Translations under genes and position numbers: made by a program
The notes under the pieces: generated by a model
Told to the model about the DNA's origin: nothing
The model's input: the letters and a program-made list of their open reading frames with translations, nothing else
The model's database searches: none
From: Gammaproteobacteria bacterium
GTDB taxonomy: Bacteria > Pseudomonadota > Gammaproteobacteria > Pseudomonadales > Azotimanducaceae
Assembly: GCA_002726655.1 (NCBI GenBank)
Contig: PBRP01000047.1
Span: 1-42,380 of the forward strand
Direction: 5' to 3'
Length of the DNA stretch: 42,380 bases
Shown: in pieces, positions 9,052 through 17,109 of the stretch
Layout: every line of letters starts with the position of its first letter
Position numbering within the stretch: the first letter of the stretch is position 1

Positions 9052-10065
9052 CTAGAAGCGTCTGGCGGTATACCAGTTGACCTTGCTGGAGGTTTCTTCA
9101 ACCTTGTCTACTACGTCCAGGATCAGGGCAAACAGGGCCATTCGAATTAGCACACCATTGTCAGTCTGTCGAAATATGGCGAGGTTGGGATTTTCATTCA
9201 GGTCATTGTCCAGTTCATTGGCATTTCCCCTGGAGTCCCGGGGCAGGGGATGCATGATCACGGTGTTAGGCTCACAGTATTCAGTATAGATTGACTGATT
9301 GAGGCGAAACAGACCCTTGTACTTGTCTGCTTCAGCCTGATTCGGAAACCGCTCTTCCTGGGTCCGCGTAACATAGAGGATATCGGCATGGCCAATACCG
9401 GTTTGCAGCTCATCTGATTCCAAGACCTTGTGCCCGGCACGCTTTATGTCATCGACATACTCTGCTGAGAGGCTGAGTTCCGGCGGTGAAATAAGGATGA
9501 AGTGCATGTTTTCGTACAGCGTCAGAAGCTTGCACAGGGAGTGGACAGCGCGCCCGTATCGCAGGTCGCCCACCAGCGCTATTCGAAGCCCATCGATATT
9601 TTTTCCCCGGTCCTTCATCTCCTTACGGATAGTATAGAGGTCAAGCAATGCCTGACTTGGGTGCTCATTGGCGCCATCACCACCATTAATGACAGGCACC
9701 CGACTCGCGACAGCGAACTCATCAACGGAGCCTTCCAACTGGTGGCGCATGACAATCATATCGCTGTAACCGCTTAGGACTCGGGCCGTATCATAAAAAG
9801 ACTCACCTTTGGCGATGGCGGAAGCCTTTATCTCGGTTGTTTCCCGGACCTCACCGCCGAGCAGATTCCATGCGCAGCCGAAACTCACCCGGGTGCGGGT
9901 GCTGGGTTCGAAGAACATATTGCCAAGTATTGCGCCTTCAAGAACGCGCGTAATGCGCTGCCGGTTGGCGTAGGGGAGCATCCGGTCCGCAACCTCGAAT
10001 ACTGTCCTGATAGCCTGACGATCAAACTGGGAAACGGAGAGAATATGACTGCCAACAAAATTCAT
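9052..10065 (-). CDS. pyrB: Aspartate carbamoyltransferase, catalytic chain
   Basis: This 337-residue enzyme joins carbamoyl phosphate and aspartate in the first committed step of pyrimidine synthesis. It carries the carbamoyl-phosphate site FFEPSTRTRVSFG (about residues 52-64), the 80s-loop Lys in AKGESFYDTARVLSGYSD, the segment NEHPSQALLDLYTI, and HPLPRDSRGNANELD near residue 270. Sequence and length match the PyrB type found in Shewanella and relatives rather than the 311-residue E. coli type. No pyrI regulatory chain is adjacent. It lies 17 bp downstream of a LysR gene in the same direction, so the two may be cotranscribed. Confidence 0.93.
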   Translation of the reverse strand: MNFVGSHILSVSQFDRQAIRTVFEVADRMLPYANRQRITRVLEGAILGNMFFEPSTRTRVSFGCAWNLLGGEVRETTEIKASAIAKGESFYDTARVLSGYSDMIVMRHQLEGSVDEFAVASRVPVINGGDGANEHPSQALLDLYTIRKEMKDRGKNIDGLRIALVGDLRYGRAVHSLCKLLTLYENMHFILISPPELSLSAEYVDDIKRAGHKVLESDELQTGIGHADILYVTRTQEERFPNQAEADKYKGLFRLNQSIYTEYCEPNTVIMHPLPRDSRGNANELDNDLNENPNLAIFRQTDNGVLIRMALFALILDVVDKVEETSSKVNWYTARRF

Positions 10066-10082
10066 ATAGCGATTATGTCAGA

Positions 10083-11000
10083 TCAGGGATAGGTATGCAG
10101 TTTACTCGGTAGCATCAAGAGCAGATTTCGCATCCACTGGTTTGCCGGGTCCTTGTCTGTGCTCTCATGCCAGTAGAGGTAGCTTTCCAGGTTGGGGACA
10201 GCAAAGGGGAGATCGAGGTAACGAACTGACCCGGTACTGACCAGAAAGTCTGCAAAAATCCGTGGTACTGTCAGTGCCAGATCAGTTCTCGCCACCAGTT
10301 GCGGCGTTGAAAGATAGTGCTGCGTCCTGAGGGTGATCTCTCTTCTTTTACCCATTTTACCGAGTGAAAGGTCCACGTGACCCAGCCCCCCACGCCGCGA
10401 AGAGATATGGATGTGGTTTAATGACAAATAGGTACTAATATCCAGCTTGTCCTTAACGATGCTGTGATCTTTGCGGACGACACACACATGTGGATGAGAG
10501 AACAGTGGAGCTTGTTTAATCCGCTGGTCTGGTGTGAGTGGTACGTCAATTGCCAGATCCAGGTTGCCGGAAGCAAGTTCAATATTCATGTCCCGGCGAT
10601 GCACCTGGTAGCAATCGACAGATATCAGGGGCGCATCATGTTCTACCTTTCCGAGCAGCCATGGCAGTACAATTGCCTGAGAAAGGTCAGTCATGGAAAC
10701 GCGAAAGCGCTTGTCAGACTCATGGGGGTTGAAGTGCTCGCTTTCCTGGACGCTTGAACGAATGAGTCCGAGTGCCTGCCTGACCGAACCAATGATATTT
10801 TGTGATACTGGTGTCGGTACCATGCCCTCTGCGGTACGCACAAAAAGCGGGTCATCAAACAAGGTTCGTAATCGCGATAGTGAGTTGGACACTGCCGGCT
10901 GGGTAATACCGATGATTTCACCGGCACGGGTCAGATTGCCCTCCGTATAGATGGCATCGAATACAACGAAAAGGTTCAGGTCTACATCGCTCATTTTCAT
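10083..11000 (-). CDS. LysR-family transcriptional regulator
   Basis: This 305-residue protein has the LysR layout: an N-terminal winged HTH and a C-terminal effector-binding domain. The HTH reads DVDLNLFVVFDAIYTEGNLT and then ITQPAVSNSLSRLRTLFDDPLF (about residues 5-55), which resembles the NodD/LeuO-type branch. The effector is unknown. It sits just upstream of pyrB in the same direction and is divergent from the gsp operon across 193 bp. By the usual LysR arrangement it could act on itself, on gspE or on pyrB; the sequence alone does not decide which. Confidence 0.9.
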   Translation of the reverse strand: MKMSDVDLNLFVVFDAIYTEGNLTRAGEIIGITQPAVSNSLSRLRTLFDDPLFVRTAEGMVPTPVSQNIIGSVRQALGLIRSSVQESEHFNPHESDKRFRVSMTDLSQAIVLPWLLGKVEHDAPLISVDCYQVHRRDMNIELASGNLDLAIDVPLTPDQRIKQAPLFSHPHVCVVRKDHSIVKDKLDISTYLSLNHIHISSRRGGLGHVDLSLGKMGKRREITLRTQHYLSTPQLVARTDLALTVPRIFADFLVSTGSVRYLDLPFAVPNLESYLYWHESTDKDPANQWMRNLLLMLPSKLHTYP

Positions 11001-11124
11001 CGGGTCAATCCACCATTCGCTCTTGCATCACCTGTCTGAATTAAAACCAATAATTGTAATCAATGATACTTATGGAGAGAGAGGTTTCAATGGTTGCGTT
11101 ACAATACATTAAACTACATTCCTG

Positions 11125-11153
11125 TTGTATAAAGATCTATGGTAGAATATCCT
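11125..11153 (+). promoter_or_regulatory. Candidate promoter of the gsp operon
   Basis: TTGTAT (11125-11130) and TATCCT (11148-11153) are separated by 17 bases, about 40 bp upstream of the gspE start at 11194. The -10 match is only fair. The assignment rests on spacing and position. Confidence 0.35.
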
Positions 11154-11171
11154 ATATAAAACAATAGGATA
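11148..11171. promoter_or_regulatory. Perfect 8-bp inverted repeat overlapping the gspE -10 region
   Basis: TATCCTAT (11148-11155) and ATAGGATA (11164-11171) form a perfect inverted repeat with eight bases between them, in the LysR/gspE divergent region. It overlaps the candidate -10 box, so it could be an operator. As RNA it would be a weak AT-rich hairpin in the gsp leader. Confidence 0.4.
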
Positions 11172-11193
11172 CAGTGCTTTTATAACTAATTAG

Positions 11194-12690
11194 ATGAATA
11201 TTGAAATGGATGAGACGAAAACTGTGTCCCGGTTGCCCTTTGGGTTTGCAAAACGACACCGGGTGATATTAATGCCCAAAGAAGATTCTGGATTGGTGGT
11301 TGTCTACAAGGTTGGCCTGACCAATCAGGTCCTGGCCGAAGTGCGCAGATTTACCGGCGCCGATTTTGAGTGCCGGGAGGTTGATTCGCCAACCTTTGAC
11401 CGTAACCTTTCCAGTACTTACCAGGATGACTCCGGTGAAGCCATGCAGATGATCGAGGACCTGGGCGAGGAGATGGACCTCGGCAGTATCGCGGACCTGA
11501 TCCCTGAAACGGGTGATCTGCTTGAACATGAGGATGACGCACCTATTATCAAGTTGATCAATAGCCTTTTAACCGAGGCTATTAAGGTAGATGCCTCAGA
11601 TATTCATATTGAAACCTACGAGACCCGTCTGGTGGTGCGATTCAGGGTCGATGGTGTTCTCAGGGAGGTGGTCAGCCCAAGGCGGGCCCTGGCGCCACTT
11701 CTTGTATCAAGAATCAAAGTGATGGCGAAGCTGGATATAGCTGAAAAAAGGCTGCCGCAGGATGGTCGGATATCTGTGCGGGTTGGCGGCAAGGAAGTCG
11801 ATGTGCGCGTATCAACGATCCCGGCGAGTAACGGTGAGCGGGTTGTGATGCGCCTGCTTGATAAGCAGGAGGGCAGGCGGGATCTTGGGCATCTCGGAAT
11901 GAGTCCGGCAGATATGGAGTCCATGGAAAAAGTGGTTGCCAGACCTCATGGTATTTTGCTCGTTACCGGACCCACCGGTTCCGGTAAATCTACAACACTG
12001 TACGCATGCCTTGGTCAGTTGAATGACCGTACCAGAAACATTCTGACGGTCGAAGATCCGATTGAATACGACGTCGAGGGGATTGGACAAACCCAGGTCA
12101 ATACAAAGGCTGATATGACGTTTGCCAAGGGGCTGCGGGCTATTCTGAGACAGGACCCTGATGTTGTCATGGTCGGTGAAATCCGTGACTACGAGACCGC
12201 GGATATATCCGTTCAGGCAAGCCTCACTGGTCACCTGGTGTTATCCACAATTCATACCAACACTGCTGTGGGAGCCCTGACCCGACTTGAAAATATGGGG
12301 GTACAGCCCTATTTGCTGAGCAACAGCATCGTTGGTCTGCTGGCACAGAGACTAGTGAGAGTACTGTGTGAACATTGCCGCGAACGCACGGTAGCAGACG
12401 ACTTTGAAGTTGAATTTCTAAATGGTGACGCGAAAAAACCACAGATCATTTACAAAGCCGTTGGCTGCGAGGAATGTGCCCATGAAGGGTACCGTGGTCG
12501 AACCGGTATATACGAAGTTGTCGTCGTAGATGATGAAATGCGCCGTATGATTCACGGCGGTACCTCCGAACTGGACATCGAGAAACACGCCAGAAATTCA
12601 ACCACCAATATCAGGGAAGATGGGCGAAAAAAAATATTACAGGGAATAACCACCATCGATGAAGTTCTCCGAGTCACCATGGAGGACTAA
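11194..12690 (+). CDS. gspE: Type II secretion system ATPase GspE
   Basis: This 498-residue cytoplasmic ATPase powers pseudopilus assembly at the inner-membrane platform. The Walker A motif GPTGSGKST is at about residues 259-267. The Asp box TVEDPIEYDVEGIGQTQVN, the Walker B region RQDPDVVMVGEIRD and the His box LSTIHTNTAVGALTRL follow in order. The tetracysteine zinc motif is present as CEHC and CEEC, flanking GYRGRTGIYE. It is the first gene of a gsp run. The usual gspC and gspD do not precede it; the upstream gene is a divergent LysR. Related PilB and MshE ATPases were considered, but the downstream gspF-M genes settle the call. Confidence 0.96.
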   Translation: MNIEMDETKTVSRLPFGFAKRHRVILMPKEDSGLVVVYKVGLTNQVLAEVRRFTGADFECREVDSPTFDRNLSSTYQDDSGEAMQMIEDLGEEMDLGSIADLIPETGDLLEHEDDAPIIKLINSLLTEAIKVDASDIHIETYETRLVVRFRVDGVLREVVSPRRALAPLLVSRIKVMAKLDIAEKRLPQDGRISVRVGGKEVDVRVSTIPASNGERVVMRLLDKQEGRRDLGHLGMSPADMESMEKVVARPHGILLVTGPTGSGKSTTLYACLGQLNDRTRNILTVEDPIEYDVEGIGQTQVNTKADMTFAKGLRAILRQDPDVVMVGEIRDYETADISVQASLTGHLVLSTIHTNTAVGALTRLENMGVQPYLLSNSIVGLLAQRLVRVLCEHCRERTVADDFEVEFLNGDAKKPQIIYKAVGCEECAHEGYRGRTGIYEVVVVDDEMRRMIHGGTSELDIEKHARNSTTNIREDGRKKILQGITTIDEVLRVTMED

Positions 12691-12692
12691 TC

Positions 12693-13916
12693 TTGGCGGC
12701 ATTCGAATACAAAGCACTCACGGAACGGGGAAAGGAAGAGAAGGGAATCCTAGAGGCGGACAGCAGCAGACAAGCCCGGCAGATATTACGAGACAGGGGC
12801 TTGTCACCGCTTTCTGTGGTCGTTACCAGGGATAGTGGTGATAGTGAGACAAGCAATCCGATTAGCGAGTTTTTTAAACCGTCACTGTCGGTCAGCGAGA
12901 GAGCCCTGCTTACACGTCAATTGTCGACCCTCATAGCAGCTGGTCTGCCGGTGGAAGAAGCATTGCTTGCTGTTTCAAAGCAAAGTGAAAATGTGAAAAC
13001 ACAGCTCATGATGTCGACGGTGAGATCCAAAGTAATGGAAGGGTTCTCCCTTGCCAATAGTTTTGCCGAATATCCAAAAGCATTCCCTGACCTGTACCGG
13101 GCAACAGTCGCGGCAGGGGAGTCAGCCGGGCACCTGGATCTTGTCCTTAACCGGCTGGCAGATTTTACTGAATCACAACAGGAATCGAGAGCTAAAATTC
13201 AGCAAGCCATGGTTTATCCGATCATATTGTTCACCCTGACTGTCTCCATCCTGGCTGGGCTGCTAGGTTATGTTGTACCTGATATCGTCAAGGTGTTCGC
13301 TGATACCGGCCAGGAACTTCCTGGCTTGACTATCATGATCATTGCGGCAAGTGAATTCGTCACGGACTTTGGTCTGATGGGGATTGTGCTGCTGATCGCC
13401 GTCGTATATGGGTTTAATCGTACCTTGCAGGTGCCACGTTTTCGCCTTGCCTATGACAGGCGACTATTGCACCTGCCACTGGTCGCGAAAATGAGCCGGG
13501 GGCTGAATACGGCACAATTTGCCAGTACCCTGAGCATCCTGTCGCGCAGTGGCGTGCCATTGGTAGATGCGTTGAAAATAGCAGGTGAGGTCGTTTCAAA
13601 TACCTGGCTGCGGGAAAAGATTGGCGAGGCGACTGTCAAGGTGAGTGAGGGCTCTAGCTTAAGTGTTGCACTTGAGCAAAGCGGCTACTTTCCACCGATG
13701 ATGCTCTACATGATATCAAGTGGTGAAGCCAGCGGTGAGTTGGACGACATGCTGAGTCGAGTGTCGCATCACATGCAGCAGGATGTTGAGTTGTTGATGG
13801 GAGTCCTGCTTAGCCTGTTTGGTCCCCTTATGTTGATTATCATGGGGGGAGCGGTTTTTACGATTGTGATGGCAATACTGCTGCCCATAATGAACCTAAA
13901 CCAACTCGTGGTCTGA
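12693..13916 (+). CDS. gspF: Type II secretion inner-membrane platform protein GspF
   Basis: This 407-residue polytopic protein belongs to the T2SSF family and couples the GspE motor to pseudopilin assembly. It has the typical start MAAFEYKALTERGKEEKGILEADS and two repeated T2SSF domains, beginning near LLTRQLSTLIAAGLPVEEAL and FASTLSILSRSGVPLVDALK. Each domain is followed by hydrophobic helices, and the last one is near the C-terminus (LMLIIMGGAVFTIVMAILL). The start is TTG at 12693, supported by GGAGG seven bases upstream and by the family N-terminus. It follows gspE with only two bases between. Confidence 0.95.
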   Translation: MAAFEYKALTERGKEEKGILEADSSRQARQILRDRGLSPLSVVVTRDSGDSETSNPISEFFKPSLSVSERALLTRQLSTLIAAGLPVEEALLAVSKQSENVKTQLMMSTVRSKVMEGFSLANSFAEYPKAFPDLYRATVAAGESAGHLDLVLNRLADFTESQQESRAKIQQAMVYPIILFTLTVSILAGLLGYVVPDIVKVFADTGQELPGLTIMIIAASEFVTDFGLMGIVLLIAVVYGFNRTLQVPRFRLAYDRRLLHLPLVAKMSRGLNTAQFASTLSILSRSGVPLVDALKIAGEVVSNTWLREKIGEATVKVSEGSSLSVALEQSGYFPPMMLYMISSGEASGELDDMLSRVSHHMQQDVELLMGVLLSLFGPLMLIIMGGAVFTIVMAILLPIMNLNQLVV

Positions 13917-14006
13917 TGGTGCAGTTGCCAGGGTGAATAACCCGGTTGATTCACGTTAAGATGATTTACATTAAGATCGTGTTTGCTGGCGTTTATTAGG
14001 AGAAAT

Positions 14007-14429
14007 ATGAAGGTCTCAGGAATAGAAGGATTTACGCTAATCGAGATTATGGTAGTCGTTGTGATACTCGGCGTTCTCGGTGCATTGATAGTCCCGAATA
14101 TTATTGGCAGACCAGATGAAGCGAGAGTGACTGCAGCTAGATCTGATATCCAGCAGGTAGGTAATGCGTTGGAACTCTATCGCCTGGACAACGGGCAGTA
14201 TCCCAGTACTGACCAGGGGCTGGATGCATTGGTGGATGAACCAACGGGTTATCCGGAAGCCCGGAACTGGAATGCCGACGGTTACCTAAAGCGCCTGCCG
14301 GAAGATCCCTGGACTGAGCCTTATATGTACTTCAGCGAAGATCGAACCATCGAGGTTTATTCTTTCGGCGCCGATCGAAAGGAAGGAGGGGAAGGGGTCG
14401 ATGCTGATATCAGGCTGTCTGAACTCTAA
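14007..14429 (+). CDS. gspG: Type II secretion major pseudopilin GspG
   Basis: This 140-residue protein is the main subunit of the T2SS pseudopilus. It has a short leader ending at Gly8, then the prepilin peptidase site and helix GFTLIEIMVVVVILGVLG with the required Glu at +5. The globular part has GspG hallmarks: YRLDNGQYPSTDQGLDALV and LPEDPWTEPYMYFS. The C-terminal acidic loop is where Ca2+ is bound in the family. The ATG at 14007 is preferred over an upstream TTG at 13983 because AGGAGA lies just before it and the resulting leader has normal length. Confidence 0.96.
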   Translation: MKVSGIEGFTLIEIMVVVVILGVLGALIVPNIIGRPDEARVTAARSDIQQVGNALELYRLDNGQYPSTDQGLDALVDEPTGYPEARNWNADGYLKRLPEDPWTEPYMYFSEDRTIEVYSFGADRKEGGEGVDADIRLSEL

Positions 14430-14498
14430 CCGGATACGGTCTACTGATAAACAGATAGTTGGCCTAGTGGACCGGGTATTCCGTGGCGGATAGTTGAT

Positions 14499-15032
14499 TT
14501 GCCGCGCCCGCTGACATTCACCGACCATAGAATGTGCCTCTCGCGGGGTTTTACCCTCATTGAAATCCTCGTTGTACTTTTTATCATTTCAATTATGACG
14601 GGCATCGCCGTTGTCAATATGCCCAGTTTTTTACAAACGGGTGACTTCGATACAGAAACAGACAGGTTAAAAGTTGTACTGGAGATGTTGAGGGAAGAGG
14701 CACTAGTCCAGGCCAATGAATATGGCTTTCGGCCGGAGCGAAACAGGTATCAGTTTTATATATACAATGATCTGCAGCAATCCTGGGAACAGTTGCAGGA
14801 AAAGCCCTTCAAAGAACATGGGTTGCCGCCTGACTTTCAGATAGAAGTTCACGTCGAAGGCCATGAATTGCAATTTGGTGAGGATGAAGCGCCGCCAATA
14901 TTGATCCTTTCAAGTGGTGAGATCACACCGTTTGAACTCCAATTTGAATCACGACTGGAAGCTGATCAGCAGCGTACACTTGAATCGGATGGGTACGGTG
15001 CATTGGCCTGGCTGGGTGAAGATGCAGAGTAG
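14499..15032 (+). CDS. gspH: Type II secretion minor pseudopilin GspH
   Basis: This is a minor pseudopilin of about 177 residues, with the type IV prepilin signal SRGFTLIEILVVLFIISIMTG and a variable globular domain (LKVVLEMLREEALVQANEYGF), as in GspH. The start is uncertain. The TTG at 14499 has a weak upstream GGCGGA. The ATG at 14532 would give a six-residue leader (MCLSRG) but has no clear ribosome site. Order in the operon (after gspG, before gspI) supports the call. The gene overlaps the start of gspI by 11 bases. Confidence 0.88.
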   Translation: MPRPLTFTDHRMCLSRGFTLIEILVVLFIISIMTGIAVVNMPSFLQTGDFDTETDRLKVVLEMLREEALVQANEYGFRPERNRYQFYIYNDLQQSWEQLQEKPFKEHGLPPDFQIEVHVEGHELQFGEDEAPPILILSSGEITPFELQFESRLEADQQRTLESDGYGALAWLGEDAE

Positions 15033-15402
15033 CAGCAGAGGCTTCACTCTGGTTGAGGTCATGATTTCTCTCACTATATTTGCAGTTGTATCAGCTGCGC
15101 TTGTACGCAATGCCTCCTTGACCGTGCACCAGACATCGCTGGTTCAGGAGCGCACACTTGCATGGTGGGTGGCTGAAAATCACTTTAATGAAATACGCTT
15201 CGTACCGCGGGATGACGATAGTTTTCCTTCCGTAGGCACTGATCGTTTGTCTGTCAAGATGGCACGCATGGAATGGGAACTGGTTGTTGAAGTCACCCAG
15301 ACTGAGAATCCCGATATGAGGCGGATTGAGATATTCGTATACAAGCCCAGTGATCCTGATGCAGCACTGGTTAATCTCAGTGGTTTCATGGGAAAGCACT
15401 GA
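15022..15402 (+). CDS. gspI: Type II secretion minor pseudopilin GspI
   Basis: This 126-residue minor pseudopilin belongs, by family knowledge, to the GspI-J-K tip complex of the pseudopilus. The start at 15022 gives the short leader MQSSSRG followed by FTLVEVMISLTIFAVVSAAL, with the cleavage Gly and +5 Glu in place. The segment LAWWVAENHFNEIR is typical of GspI. Longer upstream starts would place about 36 extra residues before the prepilin signal and are rejected. It overlaps the gspH stop and is followed by gspJ two bases later. Confidence 0.92.
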   Translation: MQSSSRGFTLVEVMISLTIFAVVSAALVRNASLTVHQTSLVQERTLAWWVAENHFNEIRFVPRDDDSFPSVGTDRLSVKMARMEWELVVEVTQTENPDMRRIEIFVYKPSDPDAALVNLSGFMGKH

Positions 15403-15404
15403 AA

Positions 15405-16121
15405 ATGAAACAGCAATGCGGCTTCACCCTCCTTGAAGTACTGGTTTCCATGTCAATTTTCGCGGTGATTGGCCTTGGTGCATACCAGATGCTGCGAACA
15501 ATCATTGATACTCATGAAGCCACTCAAAGCAGCAACAAGGCAACCAGTTCCCTTGTTCGGGCGGTAGCAGTAATGGATCGCGACTTTTCACAAATAGTAC
15601 CGCGCCCGGTACGCGATGAGTACGGAGAACCCTTGCAGCCTCTCGTCGTTGGGAGCGGGGAATTCTACATTGAGCTAACCCGCACCGGCTGGAACAATCC
15701 GGCAAAAAGGCAGCGGAGCATTTTGCAGCGGGTCGCCTACCAGCTGTCGGATGGAAAGCTTAGCCGACACTTCTGGCTGGTGCTTGACAGGGCTGAAGAT
15801 TCAGAAGCAGTGGTCCAGGATTTGATCGATGGTGTTGAGAGCTTTCAAATTAGCCTGTTAAATGAGGATGGTGAAGGAACGGATGTCTGGCCGGATTTCA
15901 ATTCTGAGGCAGTAATGCCCCTTGCCATGGAAATTATTATTGCAACCAAAACTCATGGAGACGTTCGCCGTGTATTTGTCCTTCCTTCAGCGGCTCTGTC
16001 CTTCCAAACAGTGAAAGGCAATGAGAATTCTGATGACTCTGGTGATGGGGGCGGTACAGAAGAAAGGGATAATGCTGAAGGGGACCGCCGTGAGAGCCAG
16101 GAGGATGACCCTGATGAATAG
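15405..16121 (+). CDS. gspJ: Type II secretion minor pseudopilin GspJ with an acidic tail
   Basis: This 238-residue pseudopilin has the signal MKQQCGFTLLEVLVSMSIFA and the GspJ-specific body VRAVAVMDRDFSQIVPRPVRDEYG. The middle and C-terminal beta-rich part (VAYQLSDGKLSRHFW, LIDGVESFQISLL) is normal. The last 30 or so residues are unusual: almost all Asp, Glu, Ser, Gly and Arg, ending ESQEDDPDE, and probably disordered. The DNA for this tail also holds the ribosome site of gspK and overlaps its start by eight bases. Confidence 0.94.
   Translation: MKQQCGFTLLEVLVSMSIFAVIGLGAYQMLRTIIDTHEATQSSNKATSSLVRAVAVMDRDFSQIVPRPVRDEYGEPLQPLVVGSGEFYIELTRTGWNNPAKRQRSILQRVAYQLSDGKLSRHFWLVLDRAEDSEAVVQDLIDGVESFQISLLNEDGEGTDVWPDFNSEAVMPLAMEIIIATKTHGDVRRVFVLPSAALSFQTVKGNENSDDSGDGGGTEERDNAEGDRRESQEDDPDE
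16099..16104 (+). promoter_or_regulatory. Ribosome binding site that fixes the gspK start
   Basis: A perfect AGGAGG lies nine bases before the ATG at 16114 and directly abuts the ATG at 16105. Normal spacing favours 16114 as the gspK start. Confidence 0.7.
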
Positions 16122-17109
16122 GCTTCCTGGCGTTCAGCGCGGTGTGGCGCTGATAACAATTCTTCTGGTGGTGGTGATTGCAACGGTACTGGCTGTAGCT
16201 ATGGTCCGTGATCAGAATATGACGATTCAACGGACCAGGAATTTTTTCAACCTGAACCAGGCGAAGCAGTACGCTCTTGGTGGTGAAGAGCTCTCAAGGC
16301 AGATACTTTGGGAGGATTTTGAAAAGAGTGAAGGTGGGGACTATTTGCAGGAAGATTGGGCAAACCCCAACCTGCATTTTGAATTTGAAGAGGGTGAAGT
16401 GCAGATTCAGATCGAGGACCTGCAGGGGCGCCTGAATGTTAACAGTCTGGGTGGACAGGGTGCTGAACACCAGTTGGCAAGGGCTCGATTTGCCAACCTG
16501 TTCGCCGGGCTTGGAGTTGATCCAGCCTATATAGATCGCATTGCTGACTGGATTGATGAAGACGCCAATGTAAGGCAATTTGGAGCGGAAGACTTCGATT
16601 ATCTGGCGCTAGAGTTACCTTATAGAACCAGTGGCCAGATGATTGCGGACCCTAGTGAGCTGCGTTTGTTACTTGACCTGGAGCAGGAGGTCTATGAACA
16701 ACTGTTGCCAAGCCTGGCGGCATTGCCTTCCACGAGCTTGCCTTTGAACATTAACACCGCGTCAGCACTGGTGCTGCAATCAATTTCAGCCGGGCTGGGA
16801 GTAGAAACTGCAGAGCTGCTTGTCGCTCAGAGGGAAGAGCTACAGGGGTTTGAATCCGTACTTGAGTTTCTGCAGAGCCCTGAGCTGGCGGGACTGGGAA
16901 TATCTGGTGATGGCCTTGGTGTACAATCCGCCTTTTTTGAGGTTCGAGTGAAGGCTAGGTTTAGAGAGCGGTTTGCTTATCTTACAAGTATCGTTCAGCG
17001 GAGCCCCATTGATGGAAGCATGAGAGTGATATATAGAAACTCCAGCAAGAAGATTATACCGGTTGTAGATGAATCAGATGACTCTTCAGAGAAAAGTAGT
17101 GATGTCTGA
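16114..17109 (+). CDS. gspK: Type II secretion minor pseudopilin GspK
   Basis: This protein of about 331 residues is the large tip pseudopilin. The N-terminus MNRLPGVQRG is followed by the hydrophobic helix VALITILLVVVIATVLAVAM, which starts with Val rather than Phe as is common in GspK. The body has GspK-specific segments: LNVNSLGGQG, DRIADWIDEDANVRQFGAEDFDY and the helix-hairpin-helix region PLNINTASALVLQSIS. The start at 16114 is chosen because of the AGGAGG nine bases upstream. A frame-open start at 16021 would place about 30 foreign residues before the signal. The gene overlaps gspJ and gspL by eight bases each. Confidence 0.93.
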   Translation: MNRLPGVQRGVALITILLVVVIATVLAVAMVRDQNMTIQRTRNFFNLNQAKQYALGGEELSRQILWEDFEKSEGGDYLQEDWANPNLHFEFEEGEVQIQIEDLQGRLNVNSLGGQGAEHQLARARFANLFAGLGVDPAYIDRIADWIDEDANVRQFGAEDFDYLALELPYRTSGQMIADPSELRLLLDLEQEVYEQLLPSLAALPSTSLPLNINTASALVLQSISAGLGVETAELLVAQREELQGFESVLEFLQSPELAGLGISGDGLGVQSAFFEVRVKARFRERFAYLTSIVQRSPIDGSMRVIYRNSSKKIIPVVDESDDSSEKSSDV

